A DNA stretch of 7,486 bases, taken from assembly GCA_945896765.1 (NCBI GenBank), contig CAMDEL010000071.1, forward strand, positions 1-7,486, in the 5' to 3' direction. The notes beneath the pieces were generated by a model. It did not search any database. It saw only the letters and a list, made by a program, of their open reading frames with translations, and had not been told where the DNA came from. The translations under genes were made by a program, and so were the position numbers. The stretch's first letter is position 1. Each line of letters opens with the position of its first letter. The stretch comes from Singulisphaera sp. GP187. Its GTDB lineage: Bacteria; Planctomycetota; Phycisphaerae; Phycisphaerales; SM1A02. This document shows, in pieces, positions 1-6,945 of this stretch.

Positions 1-944
1 GGCTTCCATTCTCGTTGCAGCGATGCACGCTGATTTGCGACTTGCCCAAGATCTTCCTGCGCTCGTCGAGCAACATCATCGTTGCCGTCCCTGTTTGCGG
101 AAACAACTGCGTTTGCAAATCGCTGAGACTCGCGTACTGATGCTGCATCTTTTGCAGCAACCGCTTGCGCAACAGTATTCATCGGCGGCACCACGATCAA
201 TTCACTGCGCAGTCGATCGGGACTCCACGGAATCAATGTATAGACGCAACGAATTCGACCCGCCGCTTCATCCACAACATAGCGGTCGAAATCGACTGGT
301 CGTTCTTGCCAACGACTTCCTGCTGCAAGTGAAACCGCTGCGAGTGCGATTGCAATCACAATGATTCTGCCACGCAACGCGATCAGAAATGGAATCGCAA
401 GAAATGCCAAGCCGATTGGCAACGCCATCCCCGCGACAAGAATGATTCGGCGCATCACAAACTGCGGATCGGAAACCCACTCGCCCAACTTTCCAAACAA
501 ACCAACGCGACTTGGTTCATCCAACCAATGTGCTGCGACGGTCACCAGAACAACAGTCAACATCCAGAAGACCGCAATGGCTGCGAGAACGCCAAGCCGT
601 TCTCCTCGGGGCATCTTCATCGGCAGGATGATCCAGATGGTTGCCGCGATTGATCCAAAGAGCAGCAAGAGATCCGTGGCAGTCAAACTATTCCAGAGGG
701 GCGAATGCCATGAGGTGATTTCACCATTTGGTCCAACTTCACCCAACCAAAGCGGATTTGAATTTGCAAGAATCGGCGCGAAGATTGCGCCAAGCGCAAC
801 AAGTCCGATCCATCCGATTGCAATGATCGCAGAGCGATTTCGCAAAACGCGCGACCATGCATCTGCCCAGAATCCACGAGCCTCGCTCGTGCCGAGGCCA
901 CGCATTGCTTCGACTCCAGAAATTGCCGAAGGTTCGTTATGCAT
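1..944 (-). CDS. OppC-like ABC transporter permease with extra membrane helices, 3' end beyond the left edge
   Basis: The frame is open from an ATG at 944 to the left edge, giving 314 visible residues. Residues 24-60 (key run RGFWADAWSRVLRNRSA, then a hydrophobic helix ending FAPILA) look like the N-terminal OppC_N segment of peptide-transporter permeases. Unlike an ordinary OppC of about 300 residues, hydrophobic segments follow at about 92-109, 117-138, 167-190 and 194-209. A polar stretch (IPWSPDRL at 238-245) and an alanine-rich, probably helical region (256-314) come next. The diagnostic GTDxxGRD motif and the EAA loop are not reached, so the permease core should lie to the left. The start overlaps the OppB-like gene by 8 bases (937-944), which favours translational coupling; no clear Shine-Dalgarno is seen. 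By family, it would form half of the membrane channel. Assignment to OppC rests on the N-terminus and the neighbours; another multi-pass membrane protein fused to that segment is possible. Confidence 0.72.
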   Translation of the reverse strand, partial: MHNEPSAISGVEAMRGLGTSEARGFWADAWSRVLRNRSAIIAIGWIGLVALGAIFAPILANSNPLWLGEVGPNGEITSWHSPLWNSLTATDLLLLFGSIAATIWIILPMKMPRGERLGVLAAIAVFWMLTVVLVTVAAHWLDEPSRVGLFGKLGEWVSDPQFVMRRIILVAGMALPIGLAFLAIPFLIALRGRIIVIAIALAAVSLAAGSRWQERPVDFDRYVVDEAAGRIRCVYTLIPWSPDRLRSELIVVPPMNTVAQAVAAKDAASVRESQRFANAVVSANRDGNDDVARRAQEDLGQVANQRASLQREWK

Positions 945-2475
945 AGGACACCCGCGGATCTGCGACGGCATACAAAATGTCAGCGAGAAGAAGCGCGGCA
1001 AGCGTGACGCAACCAATCATGACCGTATTGGCCAACATGATTTCAGAGTCATGCAAGCCAATCGCTTCCAACATCAGCGATCCCATGCCCGGTATTGAGA
1101 AAATCTTTTCGACGATCACACTCCCCGAAAGCATCGAGGGAAAAATCGATACAAACATGGTGATCAACGGCAAGAGTGAATTGCGAAAGACATGACGCAT
1201 CACGATGTCGCGACGAGAAACACCCTTCGCCTTCGCAGTTCGCACATAATCCGCATTGAAATTGTCCAACATCGCCGCGCGTGTTTGCCGCGAAAGCACT
1301 GCGAATCCCGCATAGACCAAGCAAACGACCGGAAGCACTAAGTGCCAACCCATATCAAGCAGCCATCCGCGCTCGAAACCATTTGCTCCCATATGCGGCA
1401 GAAAACTCATCGTCGATGCATCGGTTGCACTCAAGCCCGCCACAGGAAACAATCCCAAGTATTGATTGTTCGCAAGAAATCCAATTGCCAGCACACCAGC
1501 CCACACCACAGGGATTGACCAGAGTGCGATGAAGAGTCCCCCGCTGAGCACATCGAACCACGATCCTCGCCTTGCTGCTGCCAGCATTCCAGTAGGAATG
1601 GCGACAAGATAGATCAGCGGGAATGCAATGAGATTGATCAGCATCGTGATCGGCAGCGCTTCCAGAATCAAGCTGATCACCGGACGATTCTTCGTTCGGC
1701 TCCATCCCAAATCTGGCGCGCCGAACGAAATAACGCTCGGAATCAAAGGGATGCCAGCTTGCGCGAAGGGCGCGCTTTGAAAACATGCAAGCAGCGACGC
1801 ACGCGAACTCGCGGCTTTCACACTATCGGCGAATGCAGCATCCGCTGCAATCTTCACCGCCGCCCACTGCGGAATATTTTTGTCGATTCGAAGAGATGCT
1901 GCTGAACTTGCTTGCACTTCGCCACGTGCATCGACCAGTGATCCTTGCCCCGTTGCCTCTGCATACTGCGCAAGAGCGATCCGAAGAGTTGCAAGCGATG
2001 TGACGAATGCCTCACGACTTGCGCGATTTTCTCGTGCGAATGCGCGATATTGCGAACGAGCCTCATCGCCACTCGGCGCCGCAGTGAACGCTGTTGTCGC
2101 AATCGTTGCTGCGGACTTCGCTTGTTCTCGATCAACCCACGCTTCGAATTCAATCATCTGTGGAGGCTGCGCAGGCGGATAAATGCGTTCACCGGTCGAG
2201 TCGATCTGCGCGCGTTCGCCAAACTTCACAGGAGAAACGCGACCAAGCCACTGCAGATATTGCGTCAAGAGAGGTTCATCAAGACCGAAGCGATCTCGAA
2301 ATCGCGCCTCTGCGATTCGCGGATCACCACCAGTTGGACTGCCGCCTCCTGCTGCAGCAGATGCGCTTGCGCTGAAGCCACCTGGAGAAAGCGCGATCAA
2401 GCTATAAACCATAAAGGTCATCCCAATCAGTGTGGGAATCATCAAGAGCAGTCGACGGCTGATGTACGGAAGCAT
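937..2475 (-). CDS. OppB-like peptide ABC transporter permease with a large periplasmic insertion
   Basis: This inner-membrane permease of the oligopeptide/dipeptide/nickel importer family has 512 residues; the usual length is about 310-340. The N-terminus (MLPYISRRLLLMIPTLIGMT, first helix about 8-30, then SPGG) is a typical OppB start. A conserved GLDEPLLTQYLQWLG follows at 64-78. About 170 residues rich in Ala, Glu and Arg are then inserted (roughly 84-254), before the usual DLGWSRTKNRPV motif at 255-266. The transmembrane domain fills 268-505. The EAA loop that contacts the ATPase is at about 410-437 (YVRTAKAKGVSRRDIVMRHV), followed by a typical IPGMGSLMLEAI at 461-472. I chose the ATG at 2475; a TTG four codons earlier (2487) is also in frame. 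It lies 12 bases after the binding-protein stop and overlaps the next gene by 8 bases, so co-transcription is very likely. No Shine-Dalgarno is visible. The family call is secure; the insertion's role is unknown. Confidence 0.93.
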   Translation of the reverse strand: MLPYISRRLLLMIPTLIGMTFMVYSLIALSPGGFSASASAAAGGGSPTGGDPRIAEARFRDRFGLDEPLLTQYLQWLGRVSPVKFGERAQIDSTGERIYPPAQPPQMIEFEAWVDREQAKSAATIATTAFTAAPSGDEARSQYRAFARENRASREAFVTSLATLRIALAQYAEATGQGSLVDARGEVQASSAASLRIDKNIPQWAAVKIAADAAFADSVKAASSRASLLACFQSAPFAQAGIPLIPSVISFGAPDLGWSRTKNRPVISLILEALPITMLINLIAFPLIYLVAIPTGMLAAARRGSWFDVLSGGLFIALWSIPVVWAGVLAIGFLANNQYLGLFPVAGLSATDASTMSFLPHMGANGFERGWLLDMGWHLVLPVVCLVYAGFAVLSRQTRAAMLDNFNADYVRTAKAKGVSRRDIVMRHVFRNSLLPLITMFVSIFPSMLSGSVIVEKIFSIPGMGSLMLEAIGLHDSEIMLANTVMIGCVTLAALLLADILYAVADPRVSYA

Positions 2476-2487
2476 CGGTGTTTGCAA

Positions 2488-4422
2488 CTAGTTTGCAGGT
2501 TTTGCCTGCGAGGAAGTTCCAGAGAAAAAGAATTCTTCGGGCGAAAGACCGGTCTTGTACATCCGCACATTTCCAAAGTCTCGCTTGACGAATCGCAACC
2601 AAGGCGAAACACGAATGAATGTGTAAGGCTGCTCCTGCGCGATGACCGATTCCAGTTCATGCCAGACAAGCATGCGCGTTTGCTCGTCCATGGTGCGTCG
2701 ACCTTGCTCGATCAACTTATCTGCGGCAGGACTGGACCACTGCGTGAAATTGTCCCTCCCCTTGGCCATACTTTCAGAGTGATAGATTTGTTTTGGATCG
2801 CTCTCGGGTGCCGATGCGCTCCATGCCATCGTGATCGCATCAAAGTCCCGCGATTTGATGATGTCTTGATATCGACTCCAATCAATCGGCCGCGTCGTCA
2901 TGACAATGCCAGCCTTCTTATATGAATCGCCTGTAAATCGGGCGATGCGCTCGCCAATTTCGCCGCCAGTGGCATATGTGTATTCAAACTGAAACTTTTC
3001 ACCTTGCGCATCTTCCAAGATTCCGTCTTTATTGCGATCTTCCCAGCCCGCTTCCTTCAGCAACTTCATCGCAGCATCTGGATCAAATGGCATCGGAGAA
3101 AGCGAAGGATCGGATGCAGGACTTTCAGGATTGAACGGTCCTTTGGCAACCGTTCCGATCCCATCCCAAATATCGCGAATCATTTTTTCGCGGTCCAAGA
3201 GCAAGGTCATCGCACGACGGACTCGTACATCCTGAAATGGCGTCTTGCGACCAGTTTCTCCGCGAGGTCCGCACTGCCATGCAATGAACGAATATCCACT
3301 TCGCATATTGACCCACTTCAATGCATAGTTGGTCTTCTCAAATTCTGGATTATCACGAAGTACTGTGTTGAATTGAGGCGATGTCGGCAAAACAAGTGAT
3401 GCCTCGTTGTTTTGGAATGCAACCAAGCGCGCAAGATCATCCTTGATAACACGAAAGCGCTGACGCTCGAGTGGAGCGCGGCCGTACCACCAGTTTGGAT
3501 TGCGCACAAGCACGATGTCTTGTCCAGGCGTCCACTGACTCGAAAGATCTTGAGCACTCGATGGAATGCGCTCCATCATGAATGGCCCAGATCCCATCAA
3601 GAGCCCTGTCGATTGATTGATCTGCGCAGGCTCAAACTGTGCGTAGTACTTCTTTGGCAATATTGGTTCGCCAAGCGCTGTCAAGATATTTGTGAACAGC
3701 GAATCCTTGAAACGAATCTCAACAGTCAAGTTGTCGATGACTTCCACGCCGTCAAAAATGTCGATCAATGTCGAGCGCGTGCGATCTGCATCAATCAACG
3801 GATTCATGATGAAATCCATGTATGTCCAGCGCACATCTTCCGCCGTCACTGGCGTGCGGTCGCTGAATGTTGCGCGCGGATTGATATGCGTACGAATCCA
3901 CTTGCCATCGGGGTCAATTTGCCACGCATCCGCCAAGACACCGACCAACTTCATCGTCTTAGGATCAAACGATCCAAGAGATTCGCTGACACGATCAACA
4001 ACACGACTTCCATAGACATCTGCATACAAATATGGCGTCACTTTGCTCGGCTGACCTTCGAAAATTTCAACAAACTCGCCGCCCACTTTGTATCCCGGCA
4101 CTTTCGCTGGATCGTTTGGGAAAGCAGGTTCGGGTTGCCACTTCACTGGAATGCCCGCACGCGCCCACGATTCGTCTCTCTTCGTTGTTGCAACAGGCTC
4201 AGCAGAACTTGACGATGACGCCGAAGAACTCATCGGCACGCCAGTGCGGATTTTCTCTTCAATTCCCGCAAGTCGAGAATCCAGATTGCGCCCTTGCTCA
4301 GCGATAGATTGAAGAACAGGCCACTGTCGATCGCGCTGAATCATCGAGAGCCAAAGGGTTGCAACGATCAGGAGTAACAGAAAGACGATGACGAAATCTT
4401 TAATTCCAAATCTGTTTTGCAT
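2488..4422 (-). CDS. Membrane-anchored solute-binding protein, family 5 (OppA/DppA type)
   Basis: This 644-residue protein should capture peptides or similar solutes outside the membrane for the adjacent permeases. Residues 9-27 form a strong hydrophobic helix with no lipobox Cys and no obvious signal-peptidase site, so it is probably tethered as a membrane protein. A short probable coiled coil (about 35-60) and a Ser-rich linker (64-73) follow. The SBP_bac_5 domain covers about 115-620. Landmarks are LADAWQIDPDGKW (163-175), ATFSDRTPVTAEDV (184-197), GSGPFMMERI (277-286), IVLVRNPNWWYG (303-314), DVRVRRAMTLLLDREKM (398-414) and GWEDRNKDGILE (459-470), all typical of the family. I chose the ATG at 4422 because it sits just before the helix. 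An in-frame ATG at 4494 would add 24 residues and overlap the upstream permease gene. The gap to that gene is 16 bases, with no clear Shine-Dalgarno. The ligand cannot be read from sequence; peptides are the family default. Confidence 0.93.
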   Translation of the reverse strand: MQNRFGIKDFVIVFLLLLIVATLWLSMIQRDRQWPVLQSIAEQGRNLDSRLAGIEEKIRTGVPMSSSASSSSSAEPVATTKRDESWARAGIPVKWQPEPAFPNDPAKVPGYKVGGEFVEIFEGQPSKVTPYLYADVYGSRVVDRVSESLGSFDPKTMKLVGVLADAWQIDPDGKWIRTHINPRATFSDRTPVTAEDVRWTYMDFIMNPLIDADRTRSTLIDIFDGVEVIDNLTVEIRFKDSLFTNILTALGEPILPKKYYAQFEPAQINQSTGLLMGSGPFMMERIPSSAQDLSSQWTPGQDIVLVRNPNWWYGRAPLERQRFRVIKDDLARLVAFQNNEASLVLPTSPQFNTVLRDNPEFEKTNYALKWVNMRSGYSFIAWQCGPRGETGRKTPFQDVRVRRAMTLLLDREKMIRDIWDGIGTVAKGPFNPESPASDPSLSPMPFDPDAAMKLLKEAGWEDRNKDGILEDAQGEKFQFEYTYATGGEIGERIARFTGDSYKKAGIVMTTRPIDWSRYQDIIKSRDFDAITMAWSASAPESDPKQIYHSESMAKGRDNFTQWSSPAADKLIEQGRRTMDEQTRMLVWHELESVIAQEQPYTFIRVSPWLRFVKRDFGNVRMYKTGLSPEEFFFSGTSSQAKPAN

Positions 4423-4438
4423 AAGAAATACAAGACTA

Positions 4439-5437
4439 TCACGCCGTCGCAGATCGACCTCGTGATGCTGGATCGACAGCTCGCCGCAAAGCATCGCCTA
4501 CAAAGTTCAATGCGAGAAGGGTCAAAGCGATCGATAGACATGGCCAGAGCAATAACCACCAGCGACTGCGAATCGTATTGACTTCGGAAAGTCCTTCGGC
4601 GGCGAGATTTCCCCACGAAGGCAAGGGTTCGCGAACACCGATCCCAAGAAAACTGAGAAAACTTTCCGCCAATATTGCTGCTGGAACTGCCAGCGCCGCA
4701 TAGACCGCAATCGGCGCAATCACATTGGGCAAATAATGCAAACGGAATTGACGCCAGGGTCCGACCCCAACTGCACGACATGCTTCCATAAAAAGTTGGC
4801 CACGTAAACTGAGGACTTGCCCGCGAATCACACGAGCAACTGTCAACCAACTCGTCGCACCAATCGCCAGAAGAAGAATGAGTAGGTCGAAAATCTGACG
4901 GCCACTTCCCGTTCTTTCGATGCCAACTCTTTCCAAGATTCCTTCCGCTGCAACGGCGAACATGACGACAAGCAACATCGATGGCAATCCATACAGCACA
5001 TCCACTGCACGCATCATGATGTTGTCCACACGACCTCCGCATGCGGCACTCGTTGTTCCATACAGCGTTCCAAATCCCACGGCGACAAGTGCAGCACTTA
5101 ATCCCACCAAAAGACTCACCGCACCGCCAAGCAAGCAGCGCGCAAATACATCGCGGCCAAGGCGATCTGTTCCAAGAATTCGTGATGGCACATATGCATT
5201 CGCCGATCGCTGCACTTCGATGCGATCGCAAATCTGCTGAGAGTCTTCCCACCATGAAGGTGCGAGAAGCGACAGATCAAGATTGCCTGCTTCGTATCGG
5301 CGCACGGGAGCATTTCCCGCGACCTCCACACGCGCCATCGTCCAAGGCAATGAAACAACGCACGAAAGCAGAATGACTCCGAACACGAAAAATCCCACGA
5401 TTGCAGGCGAAAATGTTGCGCGAGAACGCTTATTCAT
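4439..5437 (-). CDS. OppC-like peptide ABC transporter permease
   Basis: This 332-residue inner-membrane permease has close to normal OppC/DppC length. The N-terminus (SPAIVGFFVFGVILLSCVVS, about 10-29) is the first membrane helix. An extracytoplasmic loop (32-86) leads to the family signature ILGTDRLGRDVFAR at 87-100. Further helices lie at about 103-127, 146-165, 183-200, 237-258 and 295-313. The EAA loop for ATPase contact is at 218-238 (EACRAVGVG, then YLPN), and LAESFLSFLGIGVREPLPSWG (256-276) and NFVGDALRRAVDP (311-323) are classic OppC C-terminal motifs. I prefer the ATG at 5437, since the 13 residues gained from a TTG at 5476 are polar and not typical; that TTG is only 18 bases after the upstream stop, so it is not excluded. 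It precedes the binding-protein gene by 16 bases. A second OppC-like gene lies further down the same operon, so this one may pair with OppB in a different complex. Confidence 0.94.
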   Translation of the reverse strand: MNKRSRATFSPAIVGFFVFGVILLSCVVSLPWTMARVEVAGNAPVRRYEAGNLDLSLLAPSWWEDSQQICDRIEVQRSANAYVPSRILGTDRLGRDVFARCLLGGAVSLLVGLSAALVAVGFGTLYGTTSAACGGRVDNIMMRAVDVLYGLPSMLLVVMFAVAAEGILERVGIERTGSGRQIFDLLILLLAIGATSWLTVARVIRGQVLSLRGQLFMEACRAVGVGPWRQFRLHYLPNVIAPIAVYAALAVPAAILAESFLSFLGIGVREPLPSWGNLAAEGLSEVNTIRSRWWLLLWPCLSIALTLLALNFVGDALRRAVDPASRGRSATA

Positions 5438-5494
5438 CGCACGCGATTTTTCCGCGGTCTGATGTGCAGTTCCCAAATGAGCATCTTCTAGATT

Positions 5495-6262
5495 CTATGG
5501 AGAAGCAGGCGCAGGGACCGCGGGCGCGGGGGCTGCAGGCGCAGAGGTCTTCGCCGGCGTTGCGGTCTTTGACGCTGATGAAGCGGAAGCATCCACTGGA
5601 GATCGCCCGCCAAGAATCAGTTCGCCAGTTCCATCTCGAACGGCAACGACCATTCGCTCGACTGTTTCGTTTCGTCCGCTTGCATCGCGCTGCAAATCGG
5701 CGCGCATCGTTCGCATCACCGCATCGATCTCTGCTAATTCCATCGCACGGGAACGCAAATTGAGATCAACCAGCGTTCCAGCAAGTCCGCGAATTTGAGT
5801 CTCAATCTGTGCGGCTTCTTCCGCACGGCTTCCCATTCGCGCACTGATCCACTGTGGACCTAATCCGTCAAGTTGACCTTGCACTTTCAGTTCTTCAACA
5901 CGCAGCGCATACAACGCTGGCTTGTGTTCACGTAAGACAGCAAGCGATGAAAGTCGCTTGCCCAACTTTGCTGCGGCTGCTCGAAATGTTTCAGGGTCTT
6001 TCGCGCGTGCGGTCTCGAGAGTCTTTGCCCACTCCGGCGACACATCGCGGGCGACGGAAATCAATGCATCTGCATCGGGCCCTCCTGCTCGAGATTGCGC
6101 TTCTGCTCGAGAATTATTGCGTGCGCTTGCGCCATTCTCCCCAGAAACGGCCGCAATTCCTGCAGCAGAAGCCTCATCCGGCGAGGCCGAGATGAAGTGC
6201 GCATCTGTAGACATTGCGAAAGAACAAGCACTCGTCAGCATGATTATTGAAAGATTAAGCAT
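5495..6262 (-). CDS. Probable lipoprotein with a charged helical core and Ala/Pro-rich tail
   Basis: I do not recognise a named family. From the ATG at 6262 the product has 255 residues. A short hydrophobic stretch ends in LTSAC with Cys13, a plausible though not ideal lipobox (Thr at -3), so lipid attachment and an extracytoplasmic location are likely. A low-complexity region follows to about 63. A charged helical core spans about 64-205, including LAVLREHKPALYALRVEELK (107-126) and RAEEAAQIETQIRGLAGTLV (146-165). The tail (222-255) is Ser/Ala/Pro rich. The ATG start lacks the basic n-region a signal peptide needs. An in-frame CTG at 6280 would add KKQIK and supply it, giving 261 residues; a TGA at 6290-6292 blocks anything longer. 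The helical, Arg/Glu-rich core placed after a sigma/anti-sigma pair recalls Spy/CpxP/CnrX-like periplasmic sensors, but that is an inference from style and context. It ends 57 bases before the preferred start of the permease gene. Confidence 0.8.
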   Translation of the reverse strand: MLNLSIIMLTSACSFAMSTDAHFISASPDEASAAGIAAVSGENGASARNNSRAEAQSRAGGPDADALISVARDVSPEWAKTLETARAKDPETFRAAAAKLGKRLSSLAVLREHKPALYALRVEELKVQGQLDGLGPQWISARMGSRAEEAAQIETQIRGLAGTLVDLNLRSRAMELAEIDAVMRTMRADLQRDASGRNETVERMVVAVRDGTGELILGGRSPVDASASSASKTATPAKTSAPAAPAPAVPAPASP

Positions 6263-6285
6263 TTTGATTTGTTTTTTCAGACTTC

Positions 6286-6308
6286 TGTTTCAGGAATTGT
6301 GTTTCAGG
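6286..6308 (-). repeat. Two exact 9-base direct repeats, 14-base period, upstream of the lipoprotein gene
   Basis: On the minus strand CCTGAAACA occurs at 6308-6300 and again at 6294-6286. A degraded third copy (TCTGAAAAA) begins 13 bases further on, at 6281, and overlaps the candidate CTG start. The repeats lie in the 93-base gap between the probable anti-sigma gene and the lipoprotein gene. They could be an operator or a leader element; chance is possible for such short units. Confidence 0.45.
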
Positions 6309-6337
6309 TCGGCTCGTTGAATCTCGAATCCCAATTG

Positions 6338-6367
6338 ATCAAATTGCTTGGAACATTACTGCGTCAA
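6338..6367 (-). promoter_or_regulatory. Weak candidate sigma-70-type promoter for the lipoprotein gene
   Basis: On the minus strand TTGACG (6367-6362) overlaps the last codons of the probable anti-sigma gene. It is followed after 18 bases by TTTGAT (6343-6338). The -35 box matches 5 of 6 consensus bases and the -10 box 4 of 6. Transcription would begin near 6331, about 50-70 bases ahead of the lipoprotein start and just upstream of the direct repeat. The match could be chance, and read-through from the sigma gene is an alternative. Confidence 0.22.
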
Positions 6368-6901
6368 TGCAGAAGCAAGTATCAAATTCACTTCAGAATT
6401 TAGATCTCCAAATGATGCATCTCGTGTTCGAAGTATCGGCATGGCGTTGGCTTCATCAATTATAAATTCACTTATTCCATCGGACGAAATCATTTCACTT
6501 CCACCCAGCAGAGAAACAAGTACAGGTTCGGATCCAGTTCCACCTTGATCTGTCGACGCAACAACATCAGATGCTGCATCCATTCCAGTTCGATTCGTAG
6601 GCAAATTGACGATCACGAATGCCGCAACCAAAGATGCCGCGACTGCAAATCCAACTCTCCATCGGATGCGACGCTCGCGTGCAGCGATGAAATTGAAAGA
6701 CTTGCCCGAAGTATTCATACCCGACGCATTCACACCAGAAACAATCATTGGAAGCGTGGCGCGAGTCACGCGCTCACTCATGCCGCTGCAATCTCGCATG
6801 CGCTGTCCCCGAGCATTCAACAGCGAATGAAGTTCCGCATCAGCAGGCGTCGCCGAGGAAGCATCGAAATCGGGATCAAAATTTGACTTGGAATCACTCA
6901 T
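6356..6901 (-). CDS. Probable anti-sigma factor, single-pass membrane protein
   Basis: This 181-residue protein has a polar, Asp/Ser-rich N-terminal half (1-80), one clear membrane helix (about 83-100, key residues VGFAVAASLVAAFVIVNL) preceded by the basic cluster ARERRIRWR, and an 81-residue C-terminal part that would be outside the membrane. Size, topology and position directly after an ECF sigma gene are those of an anti-sigma factor. The cytoplasmic half would hold the sigma factor inactive until an envelope signal arrives. There is no HxxxCxxC zinc motif; the only cysteine is Cys38 (in MRDCSGMSERV), so if it is an anti-sigma it is a divergent, zinc-free one. The ATG at 6901 is the only reasonable start, as a TGA lies in frame at 6914-6916. 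No Shine-Dalgarno is correctly spaced, but its start overlaps the stop of a 15-codon ORF as ATGA. The anti-sigma role is inferred from context and topology. Confidence 0.72.
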   Translation of the reverse strand: MSDSKSNFDPDFDASSATPADAELHSLLNARGQRMRDCSGMSERVTRATLPMIVSGVNASGMNTSGKSFNFIAARERRIRWRVGFAVAASLVAAFVIVNLPTNRTGMDAASDVVASTDQGGTGSEPVLVSLLGGSEMISSDGISEFIIDEANAMPILRTRDASFGDLNSEVNLILASALTQ

Positions 6902-6945
6902 AATGCTGTCAGGTCAACGCCCCGTCCTCTCATCAATTGCATCAT
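6898..6945 (-). CDS. Possible 15-codon coupling ORF between the sigma and anti-sigma genes
   Basis: The small ORF reads MMQLMRGRGVDLTAL and ends with TGA at 6900-6898. Its first ATG (6945) overlaps the sigma stop codon and its stop overlaps the anti-sigma ATG as ATGA, so the three frames form a chain. AGAGGG lies 5 bases upstream of its first ATG, at good Shine-Dalgarno spacing. The anti-sigma start has no such site. The ORF may therefore deliver terminating ribosomes to the anti-sigma start rather than make a useful peptide. A chance arrangement is possible for something this short. Confidence 0.35.
   Translation of the reverse strand: MMQLMRGRGVDLTAL

Noticed and set aside
361..1098. Plus-strand open frame of 245 codons
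   Set aside because: It runs antisense to the OppC-like and OppB-like genes, crosses their junction, and its product is a basic, low-quality sequence with no domain.
1945..2925. Plus-strand open frame of 326 codons
   Set aside because: It is antisense to the OppB-like and binding-protein genes, Cys/Arg rich and without recognisable motifs, as expected from a shadow frame.
3013..3048. EF-hand-like calcium loop (DRNKDGILE) in the binding protein
   Set aside because: Similar Asp/Gly-rich loops at this position are common in family 5 binding proteins, so it is not evidence of a separate calcium domain.
3412..4212. Plus-strand open frame of 266 codons
   Set aside because: It lies wholly antisense to the binding-protein gene, whose family motifs are intact throughout.
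4368..5255. Second minus-strand frame of 295 codons
   Set aside because: It overlaps the OppC-like gene in another frame, is rich in Cys, Trp and Arg, and shows no membrane pattern.
5477..5494. Terminator between the lipoprotein and permease genes
   Set aside because: No stem-loop with a T-run could be found in this short gap.
6356..6901. Zinc-binding anti-sigma (ZAS) domain
   Set aside because: Only one cysteine is present and no HxxxCxxC pattern can be drawn.
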